DNA from: Streptomyces sp. L-9-10
Lineage (GTDB): Bacteria; Actinomycetota; Actinomycetes; Streptomycetales; Streptomycetaceae
Length of the DNA stretch: 64,000 nt
Direction of reading: 5' to 3'
Assembly: GCF_004151105.1 (NCBI RefSeq)
Contig: NZ_PHRF01000023.1
Span: 62,001-126,000, forward strand
The notes below the pieces were generated by a model. The model worked only from the letters and a program-made list of their open reading frames with translations. It was not told the DNA's origin and ran no database searches. The first letter of the stretch is position 1. The number at the start of each line of letters is the position of its first letter. A program made the translations under genes and the position numbers. Below are positions 26,001-34,047 of this stretch, piece by piece.

Positions 26001-27949
26001 TCGCCCGTCTCCGGGTGGGTGTCGTACGCGAACGTGGACGAGAGGTAGCCGTCCGGGCCGATCGTGCGGACGACACGGCCGGCGTCGTCGTACTCGTAGC
26101 GGAACGTGGAGTCGTTGCGGTCGGTCCAGGAGGTGATGCGGGCGTCCGGGTCGTACGTGAATCGCAGCGGCAGGCCCGAGGAGTTGATGACGGCGTCGAG
26201 GTTGCCTCGGGGGTCGTAGTCGTAGCGCATGACGGTGACCGGACCGTCTGGGGTGCGCAGGGCGATCTCACGAACCCGGGCGTTCTCGACGGCCACGGTG
26301 ATCCGGTAGCCCCCGGAGTGGGCGACGACCGTGGGAGTGCCGTCTCCGAGGCGCGCGAAGCTTATTCGGTTGAGGTTGCGGTCCTCGATCTCTCTGAGCC
26401 AGTACGCCGGTGACGTGCGGTACGGGCCGCCCCGGAAGGAACGGGTGAGGCCCGAGTGCGGGTCGGTGACTCGGTAGGTGGTCTCTCCGTTGTCCTGTCC
26501 CTCGTACACCAGGGGCAGACGGGCGCCCTCCAGGGGCAGAACGCCTTCGGTGTCGTCGGGCAGTGGTAGCCGCGGGTAGATGAGGAGGGAGCCGTCCTCG
26601 CGTGACCAGACCGCTCCGCCGACCGGGTCGAGTTCGATCCGCTCGTCCAGCGTGGATGCCCAACTGCGCCCGAACCACTGGCCGTAGCGGTATTCGGAGA
26701 GATGCGTACGGCGCAGGACGAGAGGTAGGACACCGGGCAGGGACAGATCGGTCTGAGGCAGCACCATCTCGCCGGTGGCGACGTCCACCGGGTCGCCCTC
26801 ACAGGTTGTCTTGTCCAGTGAGATCCCGTTACGGCGTGGCTCGTCCTTGGCGTTCTTCAGGGAGTCCGGTGTGGTGCGGGCGGAGTCCGGGCGTTTTCCT
26901 GGGCGGGGGTCGCCGTCGCCGTCGTCCTGATGGACCTTGGGCTGCCGGGCGAAGCTGTCCTTGATGTCGAGGTCGATCTTCTTCTGGTTCTCGGATATCT
27001 CCTTGACCGCCTTCGGTAGATCCTTGCCGAGGTGATCGCCCATCGCCTTGTTGGCTTTGCCGAGGGCTCCCATCGCCTTGTCGACCACGGGGTCCAGGGC
27101 CCCGGCGATGTCGTCCTTGCCCCGCGTGCGGCCGTGGTGTGTCCGTGCCTTGGCCAGCTTGCCCGCGGTCTTGCCGTGGATGTCGATGCTGACCAGGTTC
27201 AGCTTGGTGCCGGCGCGGTCGTGCTCCGGGTGCTCGATGTGCACGCCCTTGCCGGACGCGGGTCCGGCGCCGGCGGAAGCGAGTTGCAGGGAGTCCTTGG
27301 CGCCCCCCACACCCTCCTGGAAGCCTTCCTTGCCCGACTGGCCGACCTGGTTCATGTCGACGCCGTCCTGGATACCCAGCGCGTTGGCGCCGATCTGCAC
27401 CGCCAGATCTGCGGCCATGTTCTCCAGTGCGGCGACGGCCGGTTCGGTCATCGCGGAGACGATGTAGCCGACGACCTCCTCCATGCACTCCTTGATGATG
27501 CGGCGGATCGCCTGCTGGGCGACGGCGATCGCCCCCGCGCCGATGAGCATGGACAGCCCGCCGGTGACCGGGATCAGGGCCATGGAGATTCCCGCCTTGC
27601 CGGCCAGGACACCCAGGTGGACGAGGGCCGCGTACTTCATGGCCTCGATCGCTGCGGCGGCGTTGTCAAGAGCACCCGCGATCGTGCGGGCGGCACCGGC
27701 GATGTCCTTGACGTGCTTGTTCTTGACCTTGCCCCAGTGACCGTTCAGCGCGTCCATGGCCTCACCGTGGCCGGACGACAGCAAACGTTGCACATGTTGG
27801 TTGGCGAGGTGACCGTCGTCCTCGATGTCCCCGGCGAACTCCCGGAGGGAGTCGGCCATGTCCCGGTAAGCGTCCTCGTCGACGTTCGGCCAGTTGACGC
27901 CGATGACGTCAAGCAGGGTGTCGGCCCAATCGGGCACAGTTACAGCCAC
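23090..27949 (-). CDS. RHS-repeat polymorphic toxin (type 27-like toxin domain)
   Basis: 1619 residues from GTG 27949 (GGGGGGA ten bases upstream). The N-terminal about 220 residues are helical with a WxG-like region and a hydrophobic MALIPVTGGLSMLIGAGAIA segment, suggesting ESX-type export. A DUF6531 segment (about 395-470, GDPVDVATGEMVLPQTDLSL) begins about 900 residues of YD/RHS repeats. The RHS core ends near YDPESGRYLSTDPLGL and a DPLGLAG boundary. The last about 180 residues, with GVDVPPDRASESLARYLR, TYNGPDYAG, VWMTNVMDAV, LSITLDGMP and GTAWEMSEV, fit the polymorphic toxin type 27 pattern. The adjacent downstream gene is the likely immunity gene. Confidence 0.85.
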   Translation of the reverse strand: MAVTVPDWADTLLDVIGVNWPNVDEDAYRDMADSLREFAGDIEDDGHLANQHVQRLLSSGHGEAMDALNGHWGKVKNKHVKDIAGAARTIAGALDNAAAAIEAMKYAALVHLGVLAGKAGISMALIPVTGGLSMLIGAGAIAVAQQAIRRIIKECMEEVVGYIVSAMTEPAVAALENMAADLAVQIGANALGIQDGVDMNQVGQSGKEGFQEGVGGAKDSLQLASAGAGPASGKGVHIEHPEHDRAGTKLNLVSIDIHGKTAGKLAKARTHHGRTRGKDDIAGALDPVVDKAMGALGKANKAMGDHLGKDLPKAVKEISENQKKIDLDIKDSFARQPKVHQDDGDGDPRPGKRPDSARTTPDSLKNAKDEPRRNGISLDKTTCEGDPVDVATGEMVLPQTDLSLPGVLPLVLRRTHLSEYRYGQWFGRSWASTLDERIELDPVGGAVWSREDGSLLIYPRLPLPDDTEGVLPLEGARLPLVYEGQDNGETTYRVTDPHSGLTRSFRGGPYRTSPAYWLREIEDRNLNRISFARLGDGTPTVVAHSGGYRITVAVENARVREIALRTPDGPVTVMRYDYDPRGNLDAVINSSGLPLRFTYDPDARITSWTDRNDSTFRYEYDDAGRVVRTIGPDGYLSSTFAYDTHPETGDRVTRYTNSLGATKVHHFNDLLQAIAETDPQGGVTRRVFDRYDRLLSRTDPLGRTTTYTYDDHGNVTRIEHPDGSSASVEYNDLNQLAAVTGPDGTTSRQEYDDRGNPTLFTRPDGSTTRLTHGPKGQLTGVDDSLGALDRVHCDAAGLPLAIRGPLGTVSRYTRDAFGRAVKITGPQGHITEMEWTVEGRLARRTGPDGAQQSWAYDGEGNCLVHTDAAGGETRFEYTHFDLVSARTTPDGARQEFTYDSELRVSRVTNSQRLTWDYTYDSAGRLSSETDFDGRSLSYTHDACGHLTSRTNALGQTIRYTRDTAGRVTAKDADGTVTRFTYDVHGRLASATGPGTELSYVRDSSGRILREICDGRELSNTYDEAGRRTRRVTPSGAVSTWSFPVGLLAELNASGQQVVFAFDETGRETTRRIGDALTVEHAYDPAGRLTDQRVRAPGDQILQHRSYTYRADGHLTSVDELTGGHKRLELTRDGRVTGVTAENWSERYAYDEAGNQTTATWPGADDATGSREYAGTRISRAGGIRYEHDAQGRVVLRQKARLSRKPDTWRYGWDAEDRLVSVTTPDGTRWRYLYDALGRRTAKQRLSADGTTVAEEVTFTWDNDTLCEQTTSVAGSSDSVALTWDHDGVKPVTQVERRLVDQSEVDRRFFAIITDLIGTPRELVDEQGQVAWHTRATLWGTTSWNRDADAYTPLRFPGQYFDPESGLHYNRHRHYDPESGRYLSTDPLGLIPAPNAVTYVDNPTRWIDPLGLAGCPHRAAEPRHSVVLGVDVPPDRASESLARYLRNDPSDSEYDRTRGSDPGAHTYNGPDYAGREPGGPVWMTNVMDAVGDRGTTLSITLDGMPNSGGKIGNWSSPEDIVDAFQTAALHGAQFDSKHEDNYPGRGDGTAWEMSEVAYAVRNYDGAAAWGDPDDERPGRPWEEIHWYTRDEEGGYTEVSVPKPDIPEIKPDLSRLPEHLR

Positions 27950-28190
27950 AGTGCGAAGTCCCCCCGTGAGACGCCGCGTTCGCAGAACGCAGATGCGAAC
28001 AGGATCTCATTCTTGGGCCGCGTCACCAAGATCGTTCAAGGCTGGCGCGCACTTACAGGGCAGCAGCCCGCACACGACGGAGCCGGCGTCTTAATGCCAT
28101 GGATCTCGCTTCCGAGACCCGGGCGTGTGTCAGCCCGATAGCGGCCGCGACGACACCCTCTGGTGTACGTCTGGCACGCGACACCAAGAG

Positions 28191-28285
28191 AGGTCTAGAT
28201 AACAACTGGGCCCCAGGTCGCTGACCTGGGGCCCAGTGGAAGAGCGGGTGACGAGAATCGAACTCGCGCTCTGAGCTTGGGAATC
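28191..28285 (-). other. tRNA-Gly 3'-half fragment with terminator (att-like), copy 3
   Basis: GAGGTCTAGATAACAA, a strong hairpin (GGGCCCCAGGTC/GACCTGGGGCCC, about 28209-28235), then AGAGCGGGTGACGAGAATCG continuing to TTGGGAA, the complement of TTCCCAAGCTCAGAGCGCGA through the T-arm. Two extra bases interrupt the CCA end. A TGGCACGCGA motif lies just upstream, as at the 15.5 and 40.6 kb copies. Confidence 0.8.
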
Positions 28286-28353
28286 CACGGTGCCTAAGAA
28301 CTCCACACGTACCTGACCAGGGGTTATTTGAGCGATGAGCTGTGCTGGAGTCG

Positions 28354-28426
28354 CTTGGATTGACCGCTTCTGACCTTGGTGCACCGCACTGAAGGGCTGG
28401 GATGGGGCTGGCCTGTGAATGGACGG
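28354..28426 (+). repeat. 73-bp sequence repeated at 40826-40899
   Basis: About 70 bp to the right of att-like copy 3, a stretch containing TTCTGACCTTGGT, AAGGGCTGGGATGGGGCTGG and TTGGATTGAC is nearly identical to the stretch to the right of att-like copy 6, in the same orientation and at a similar distance. No reading frame is obviously conserved. It is probably part of the ancestral element end, for example integrase arm sites. Confidence 0.8.
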
Positions 28427-28697
28427 ATACGAAGACGGCTCGGGCTGCCTGGGCCGGCACGACGAGGGACGTCGCGTTCAGGGCCACGGAGCGGTGTGCT
28501 CCCGCTAAGGTTCGCATCCTTGTATCCAGACAGTCGCACCACAAGGCAGAGCCTGCGCGGAGTTGGCCCAAATGTGACGTGGTCTGACTGGGCGGGCCGA
28601 GCCCTCTGCGGTTCAGAGAGCTGTCCCCGCGACGAAGACCAGCTGTTGTGAGCTGAAATCCGTTTCGGATCTGCGACCAGCAGGTGCGGGAGAAACC

Positions 28698-29837
28698 TCA
28701 ATCGGCAATGCCAGATCGTGTCGGGGCCTTGGAAGCAGAAATTCGGCGTCGGCAGTCCACTATGATTGCATTTATTTCAGGAAAGTCGGGATCGAAATTC
28801 CGTTCCGATTCGACTCTTAGGGCGGCGGTGACTTCTTCTGGGTCTCTCCGGTGGCACATTACGACATAATACCCCTGGGTGGCCTCTGCCGATTTCATGT
28901 ATATGGGAAGCTGTGTCGATATTCCGTGGCGTACTTCTTGAAGTTTATCGTCCTTCTTGAACTCGATGATTGCTGTTGCTTTATTCAGTCTAGCTGTGAA
29001 ATCTGTGGGGCCGCTTCCGTGGTCGGGGTTTGCGTCAATGTGAATCTTCAAGGCGCCGAAAGTTAGGCGTGAGAAGATTTGGAACATTCCTTGATGTTGG
29101 CGCTCGTGCAACACCTTTTGGTTATCGTCGTAAAGGAGCTTCCATCCTCCTTGTTCCTCAATTGCTGTCTGAAAGCGGGAGATGGTGTCCAGTATGGCCA
29201 TAGAAAGTAGTTCACCGTCTGCAATTCCAGGAGCGAGGAATTCTGGCAGCATGTCGCCCCAGTGTCTTCCCGCTGCAAGCGCTTTAAGATCGGAAATGCC
29301 GAGCCCATTGCGAGTGGTTCTTGGCTGGCGAATCATAGCCACGTTGGTTGATGGCTCGCGGTAGCCAGCCGCCACAAGGTCAAATTTGGAGTGTGAGAGC
29401 AATCTTCCAATCACGAGGGAAACGTCGTCGCGGCCGGTCATATTGATAGAAGCGCTGGCTATAATGTTGCACTCGTCTCGCACGGTTCCTCTGATTGTGC
29501 GAGTGGTCAGAGGTATTGAGGCTTCCTTGTTTCCGGATTCAAGCGGGCGATAGATTGTGGTGCCTGAATGGACGAACCAATCTCCGATCTCAGGTTCGTG
29601 TTCTGTTATTTCGCGCAGTGCGAGAGCGTGAATGATTTCTGACATGGCCACACTGAACAGCGCGGTCTTTCTGAGTATAGATAATTCTGTTCCGGCGCGG
29701 TCGAGCTCGGACGCTATCGCACTAAATATCATCCCCCCTGTCGGCTTGAGGAGCGGATACAGTGTATTTGTGCGTGCGTAATACGGCTGGAACAGTAGAT
29801 CCATATCGTCTTTGGCGGGTATCTTGTTCCAGGCCAT
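28698..29837 (-). CDS. PD-(D/E)XK nuclease-like protein, isolated cargo gene
   Basis: 379 residues, clearly richer in A and T than its surroundings, so recently acquired. Residues 1-240 are unrecognised and mostly helical. The C-terminal part has an E244-containing helix (HERQHQGMFQIFSRLTFGAL), then GSGPTDFTARL (Asp279), AIIEFKK (Glu292, Lys294) and a downstream helix with Gln309: the order and spacing of a PD-(D/E)XK nuclease core. It is the only gene between att-like copies 3 and 4. Single-gene nucleases with a large unknown N-terminal domain are common in phage defence, but that role is inferred, and the partner or trigger is unknown. Confidence 0.6.
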   Translation of the reverse strand: MAWNKIPAKDDMDLLFQPYYARTNTLYPLLKPTGGMIFSAIASELDRAGTELSILRKTALFSVAMSEIIHALALREITEHEPEIGDWFVHSGTTIYRPLESGNKEASIPLTTRTIRGTVRDECNIIASASINMTGRDDVSLVIGRLLSHSKFDLVAAGYREPSTNVAMIRQPRTTRNGLGISDLKALAAGRHWGDMLPEFLAPGIADGELLSMAILDTISRFQTAIEEQGGWKLLYDDNQKVLHERQHQGMFQIFSRLTFGALKIHIDANPDHGSGPTDFTARLNKATAIIEFKKDDKLQEVRHGISTQLPIYMKSAEATQGYYVVMCHRRDPEEVTAALRVESERNFDPDFPEINAIIVDCRRRISASKAPTRSGIAD

Positions 29838-29885
29838 GAATTATTCCCTTCGTTTGCGGATGAGTTACCCGATTGAGGTCCACTA

Positions 29886-29922
29886 GTAACGAGAGCCGAA
29901 CTCGCGCTCTGAGCTTGGGAAT
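29886..29922 (-). other. tRNA-Gly 3'-half fragment (att-like), copy 4, degraded
   Basis: GTAACGAGAGCCGAACTCGC followed by GCTCTGAGCTTGGGAATC matches the other copies from the T-arm to the anticodon loop with three changes, but lacks the CCA end, the hairpin and the TCTAGA motif. Direct repeats TGGCACG occur about 110-130 bp to the right (30034-30055). It bounds the nuclease gene on its upstream side. Confidence 0.65.
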
Positions 29923-30213
29923 CACCCGGTACTGCGTAGGCTTGCCCGCCTCTGACCTGGGAAACGCGTCCCTGGGGAGCGTGCCGCAGTGGCCTCGTTC
30001 GGGCCCCAGCTGATCGCTGTTCACCGTCCTGAATGGCACGTAGTGGCACGCCCATCCCCGGGTGGTCGGCTGAGACGCTGGTGGTCGGCCGAGAGCTGAG
30101 CGGGAGTGGCCGCGTTCGGTACGGCCGCAGATCCCGGTACGGCAGCGGGGCCCGGACCGTGCGTCGAGGTCCTGGCCCTGCCCCGTGCGGTGCCGCCCTG
30201 CGGCGGCGGTGCG

Positions 30214-30429
30214 TCAGCTCTGTGCGGTGTCGTTGTCCGTCTGCCCGGCGCCCTCGGACGCGGCTGCCTTCTCGCGCATCTTGCGTACCAGCTCCATCTT
30301 CCGGTCGGCCGCACTCTGGCGGTCGAGGTTGCGGTGCGGACCGTTGTTCTGCCGTTCGGCGCGGGACAGCCTCTTGCGCTGGCCGCCGCCCATGCCCACA
30401 GGGTTGTTGATGTTCTTGCTCACGGTCAT
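30214..30429 (-). CDS. DUF6243-family small basic protein
   Basis: 71 residues. The N-terminal NNPVGMGGGQRKRLSRAERQ and NNGPHRNLDRQSAADRKMEL are characteristic of DUF6243, a small Streptomyces protein family of unknown function. It is hydrophilic and rich in Lys, Arg and Asn, and might bind nucleic acid. GGAGAAC lies ahead of the ATG. It is divergent from the DEAD-box helicase gene with a 500-bp gap. Confidence 0.7.
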   Translation of the reverse strand: MTVSKNINNPVGMGGGQRKRLSRAERQNNGPHRNLDRQSAADRKMELVRKMREKAAASEGAGQTDNDTAQS

Positions 30430-30861
30430 AGGGTTCTCCCGGAATGATGTGAAGTGATCTACGGATTCATCGGTGGGGGACGGGCGCGGCGGCGTCGAGG
30501 GACGTCAGCGGGGGCGCATCACGCTCTCACCGGTAAATCGGCGTCCTGGCCTTCGGTCGAGTATGCGCCGTGCACGGACATGCTGGTCATGTGTCAGTGC
30601 AAGGGCGAGACATCGATCCCGAATTCCCCGATCGCCCGCGTCCCGACCGTGCCCGCCATGGTCTCCAGCCGCGGGGCAATCGCGCCCAGCGCCCGCCCAC
30701 CTACGGCAGGAACCCCTGTACCGCTCGGCAGGAGCATCCCGGATGTCGAGCGGCTTACCGGCCTTCAGCGCGTGCCGATTCCTGGGGCGGGTGCCGGGCC
30801 GGGCCGCGGGACGGCCGGCGCGAGGCCCGCGCTGGTAAGGTTGGGTCACGCTTGCAGAGAG

Positions 30862-30895
30862 CCTGGGCCCGTGCCGGACAAGGTACGGGCCCAGG
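30862..30895 (+). promoter_or_regulatory. Hairpin in the leader of the DEAD-box helicase gene
   Basis: CCTGGGCCCGT pairs perfectly with ACGGGCCCAGG across a 13-base loop, ending 32 bp before the helicase ATG. In a leader this could be an attenuator or an autoregulatory RNA structure. The rest of 30430-30927 shows no gene I can support. Confidence 0.5.
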
Positions 30896-30927
30896 TCCGT
30901 TCAGGGCGCCGAAACGAGGAACCTCCA

Positions 30928-32346
30928 ATGAAGGCGAAGCAGTCGGACTCCGGTCGCTCCGGACCCGGCAGGTCCGACCAGGGGAGGGCCCCGCGGGGCG
31001 AGCTCTCGGTGCCGGGGGCACCGGCGCCTGGCCTCCCGCCGGCCGGGTCCTTCGCGGAGCTGGAACTGCCGGTCGAGCTGATGGGGGTGCTGGCGGGGCT
31101 CGGGATACGGGAGCCATTCCCGATCCAGGCGGCCACCCTGCCGAGCGCGCTGGCCGGCCGGGATGTCCTCGGCCGCGCGCGGACCGGCTCGGGGAAGACC
31201 CTCGCCTTCGGGCTTGCGCTCCTCGCACGTACGGCGGGCCGCCGCGCCGAACCCAAGCGCCCTCTCGCGCTGGTCCTGGTGCCGACAAGGGAACTCGCTC
31301 AGCAGGTGAGCGAGGCGCTGGCTCCCTACGCGGAAGCGCTCGGCCTACGCTCGGTGACTGTGGTCGGCGGGCTGGCGATCGGCCGGCAGGTGGCGGCGCT
31401 CCGGGCGGGTGCCGAGGTCGTGGTGGCGACGCCGGGACGGCTGGCCGATCTCGTCGCCCGGCGGGACTGCCACCTGGACCGGGTGCGGATCGCGGTGCTG
31501 GACGAGGCGGACCAGATGTGCGACATGGGTTTCCTGCCGCAGGTATCGGAGACCCTGGACCGGACGCCCCCCGGCGGGCAGCGGATGCTGTTCTCCGCGA
31601 CGCTCGACCGCAACGTCGATCAACTGGTCAGGCAATATCTGAGTGAGCCGGTGTTCGCCGCGGTCGACCGGGCGGAGGGCTCGGTCGCGACGATGGAGCA
31701 CCACGTACTGAACGTCCATCCCGCCGACAAGTACGTGACAGCCACCGAGATCGCGGCTCGGGACGGGCGGGTGCTGATGTTCCTGGACACCAAGCACGGT
31801 GTGGACCAGTTCACCCGCCACTTGCGGAGCAGCGGTATACAGGCGGGTGCTCTGCACAGCGGGAAGTCGCAGCCGCAGCGCACGCACACGCTGGCCCAGT
31901 TCAAGGACGGGGAGATCACGGTGCTGGTGGCCACCAACGTCGCTGCCCGTGGCATCGACGTCGAGCACCTGGACCTTGTCGTCAACGTGGATCCGCCCTC
32001 CGACGCCAAGGACTATCTCCACCGCGGCGGGCGCACCGCGCGTGCCGGGGCGTCCGGCAGCGTGGTCACGCTGGTCACGCCCGGCCAGCGCCGGGACGTG
32101 AACCGGATGATGTCGGATGCCGGGATCCGGCCCACGGTCGCTCAGGTTCGCTCCGGCGAGGAGAGGCTGACCAGCATCACAGGCGCGAAGCGCCCGCCGG
32201 TGCAGGACGGGGCGAAGACCGGCAACGCGGCGTTCCGGGGTCTGGGTACCCGCGCGGGCCGCCCGCCGAAGGAATCCCGCAAGGCCGCGGAGGCGCGCAC
32301 GATGGCGGAGGCCCGCAAGGCCGCCCGAGCGCGCAGGGCCCACTGA
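30928..32346 (+). CDS. DEAD-box ATP-dependent RNA helicase
   Basis: 472 residues from ATG 30928 (GAGGA nine bases upstream). All core motifs are present: Q-motif FPIQAATLP, Walker A ARTGSGKT, PTRELAQQ, TPGRL, DEAD in VLDEADQM, SAT in LFSATLDR, ATNVAARGIDVEH and HRGGRTARAG. A basic Ala/Arg/Lys-rich tail (from about residue 430) is typical of actinobacterial RNA helicases that act on structured mRNA or ribosome assembly, often induced by cold. The hairpin in its leader may regulate it. A thioredoxin-fold gene follows 80 bp downstream. Confidence 0.9.
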   Translation: MKAKQSDSGRSGPGRSDQGRAPRGELSVPGAPAPGLPPAGSFAELELPVELMGVLAGLGIREPFPIQAATLPSALAGRDVLGRARTGSGKTLAFGLALLARTAGRRAEPKRPLALVLVPTRELAQQVSEALAPYAEALGLRSVTVVGGLAIGRQVAALRAGAEVVVATPGRLADLVARRDCHLDRVRIAVLDEADQMCDMGFLPQVSETLDRTPPGGQRMLFSATLDRNVDQLVRQYLSEPVFAAVDRAEGSVATMEHHVLNVHPADKYVTATEIAARDGRVLMFLDTKHGVDQFTRHLRSSGIQAGALHSGKSQPQRTHTLAQFKDGEITVLVATNVAARGIDVEHLDLVVNVDPPSDAKDYLHRGGRTARAGASGSVVTLVTPGQRRDVNRMMSDAGIRPTVAQVRSGEERLTSITGAKRPPVQDGAKTGNAAFRGLGTRAGRPPKESRKAAEARTMAEARKAARARRAH

Positions 32347-32426
32347 CGGGCGGTACGGCCGTCGCGGCCGGGAGACACAAGGAGGCACCCACTGCCTCGC
32401 ATCGAGTGGAGCGTCAAGGAGTGCCG

Positions 32427-32765
32427 ATGGCGAACAGGGTCCAACGACCCCATGAGGAAGCCGAGTTCGAGTTCATCCTGGCGAGGGCGGACGTGCCGGT
32501 GCTCGCGTACTTCCACGGGGTGTGGCCCAAGGCCGCGGCAGCATGCAAGGAAATGGATCCCCTGGTGCGGGAGGTGGCCGACGTCTACCAGGGCCGGCTG
32601 ATCGTCATGCGGGCCGACATCGCAAGGTGCCCCGGCCCCGTACGGCGGTACGGTGTCACCGGCGCGCCCTCTTTCGTGCTGATCGATCGGGGCGAGGCGA
32701 TCGGGGCCGGGAGCGGTCCGATGTCCAGGACAGCGCTCGGGGATTTCCTGGACGCCCACCTGTGA
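32427..32765 (+). CDS. Thioredoxin-fold protein with degenerate active site
   Basis: 112 residues from ATG 32427 (AAGGAG six bases upstream). The fold is recognisable: VLAYFHGVWPKAAAACKEMD in place of the WCGPC strand-helix, LIVMRADIA, and the cis-Pro loop YGVTGAPSFVLIDRGEAIG. The first active-site Cys is missing (W-P-K...C), so it is unlikely to be a disulfide reductase. It might be a binding or chaperone-type thioredoxin relative. Co-directional with the helicase. Confidence 0.75.
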   Translation: MANRVQRPHEEAEFEFILARADVPVLAYFHGVWPKAAAACKEMDPLVREVADVYQGRLIVMRADIARCPGPVRRYGVTGAPSFVLIDRGEAIGAGSGPMSRTALGDFLDAHL

Positions 32766-32822
32766 GCAGGCCGCATACCGGCCGGCGAGGCTGCGCCCGC
32801 AGCGACCGGCCCGGGCACCATC

Positions 32823-33113
32823 GTGGCCGCAGATGTACGACTCTTCACCGGAACCGACGAGTGCCCTGGTGAGGTCCTGGTGCTCGTCCGAGGCGGCTAC
32901 CCGTCGTGGCTGGAAGTCTGCTCATCGAACGACGAGATCGAAGTGAACCTGGGCGCCGCGCGTCGGTGGCTGAGCCACCCCCGTGATCACGGAACGCCGG
33001 CGTCCAGCTCTCTCGAATCAGGACCTCACCACGATTCAACCGACATCACGAGTTCAAGTTCAGTAGCGGACGGGCCTGAGCGACCGCAACTTGGTGCGGG
33101 GGAGCATCCGTAG
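32823..33113 (+). CDS. Small hypothetical ORF, doubtful
   Basis: 96 codons from GTG. The first third (CPGEVLVLVRGGYPSWLEVC followed by SSNDEIEVNLGAARRWL) looks like a real C-terminal protein segment, while the rest is Ser/His-rich and unstructured. It is probably the remnant of a longer gene with a shifted end. No ribosome site. Confidence 0.25.
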   Translation: MAADVRLFTGTDECPGEVLVLVRGGYPSWLEVCSSNDEIEVNLGAARRWLSHPRDHGTPASSSLESGPHHDSTDITSSSSVADGPERPQLGAGEHP

Positions 33114-33298
33114 CTGTACCCGCAGGAGAACGGCGATTTCAGACGTCCGAGCCGCTGCGCGTTGAGGATCAAGGCCTCTACGGCTCTGTTGGCTGGTCAT
33201 GGGCGGCCCTGGTTCCGATCGCCGTCGAGGACGGCTGCAAGGTCATCGAAGAACCCAACGAAAGCCACGGCCGGCATCTCCGCCACGTACCCGCCGAG

Positions 33299-33853
33299 TT
33301 GGCGGAGGACGTGCGGCTTGTCGTCTCCGAACTGGTCACCAATGCCGTCTGGGCGGGAGCCGGGTTGTCGTCGGTGACCTCGATACGGAGCTGGCTGCCG
33401 GTGTGCCGCCCCTTCCTCGCGCCCCGAGAGCGGCAGGTGCTTGAGGGCCTGGCCGCCGGCAACACGCTTGCCGTGGTCGCGCAGGACCTCAAGATCCGCG
33501 AAGGGACCGCTGCCAGCTACCTGAGGCAGGCAAAGATCAAGCTGCATCGCGTGAGTGAAACCCCCGCTGCCATCGCCGTCGGCTACGCCACGAGGGCCAT
33601 CCCGCACCCGCCGCTGCTCGACCCCGGGACGCTGTACCTGCCGCGCGAACAGCGCGCCCTTGTCCCGCTGATCGCGCGGGGCATGGGGCTCGCGCAGATG
33701 GCAACGGAGCTGAACCGACCGGTCAACGACGTACGCGCGGACGGCCGCGAACTCCTCACGAACCTCGGTGCCCGCAACCGGAACCACCTGATCACCCGCG
33801 CGTGGCAGGTCGAGATCCTCACCACGGACCAGGTGGCGACATGGCTCCGCTGA
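33299..33853 (+). CDS. LuxR-type HTH protein fused to an anti-sigma-kinase-like remnant
   Basis: The frame is open from about 33120 without a start codon. Its first part (AELAEDVRLVVSELVTNAVW) is the N-box helix of an HATPase_c_2 regulator, then it passes into LAPRERQVLEGLAAGNTLAV and LKIREGTAASYLRQAKIKLH, a LuxR-type HTH, and a second HTH-like C-terminal domain (RNHLITRAWQVEIL). The first credible start is TTG 33299, with no ribosome site. It looks like an in-frame deletion fusion of two regulators that are otherwise separate in Streptomyces. It may be dead or a novel chimera. Confidence 0.5.
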   Translation: MAEDVRLVVSELVTNAVWAGAGLSSVTSIRSWLPVCRPFLAPRERQVLEGLAAGNTLAVVAQDLKIREGTAASYLRQAKIKLHRVSETPAAIAVGYATRAIPHPPLLDPGTLYLPREQRALVPLIARGMGLAQMATELNRPVNDVRADGRELLTNLGARNRNHLITRAWQVEILTTDQVATWLR

Positions 33854-34047
33854 CCCCCACCGTGCCCGATACGGCCGAGATCGCGCGCCTGTCCGCCGCG
33901 CATCTTCCCTTCGAGGGCGCGAGCTGGGCGACCTGCCTCGGCGCCGGGCTTGATCGTGGGGAAGGGCTTCCCGGCGAACGCGGGAAGCCGGTGGTCGGCC
34001 CTGTGCTCGTACCGCTGTCCCGGCAGGCCGTGCGTGGGGCTCAGTGA
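33841..34047 (+). CDS. Small hypothetical protein overlapping the LuxR-like gene
   Basis: 68 codons from ATG 33841, which overlaps the end of the preceding gene, a coupled arrangement. The N-terminal half (TAEIARLSAAHLPFEGASWA) looks coding. The end runs into the convergent gpsA-like gene and is probably truncated. Not recognised. Confidence 0.35.
   Translation: MAPLTPTVPDTAEIARLSAAHLPFEGASWATCLGAGLDRGEGLPGERGKPVVGPVLVPLSRQAVRGAQ

Noticed and set aside
25313..26413. Plus-strand ORFs opposite the RHS gene (also 27032-28141)
   Set aside because: Val/Gly/Arg-rich shadows of repeat-encoding DNA.
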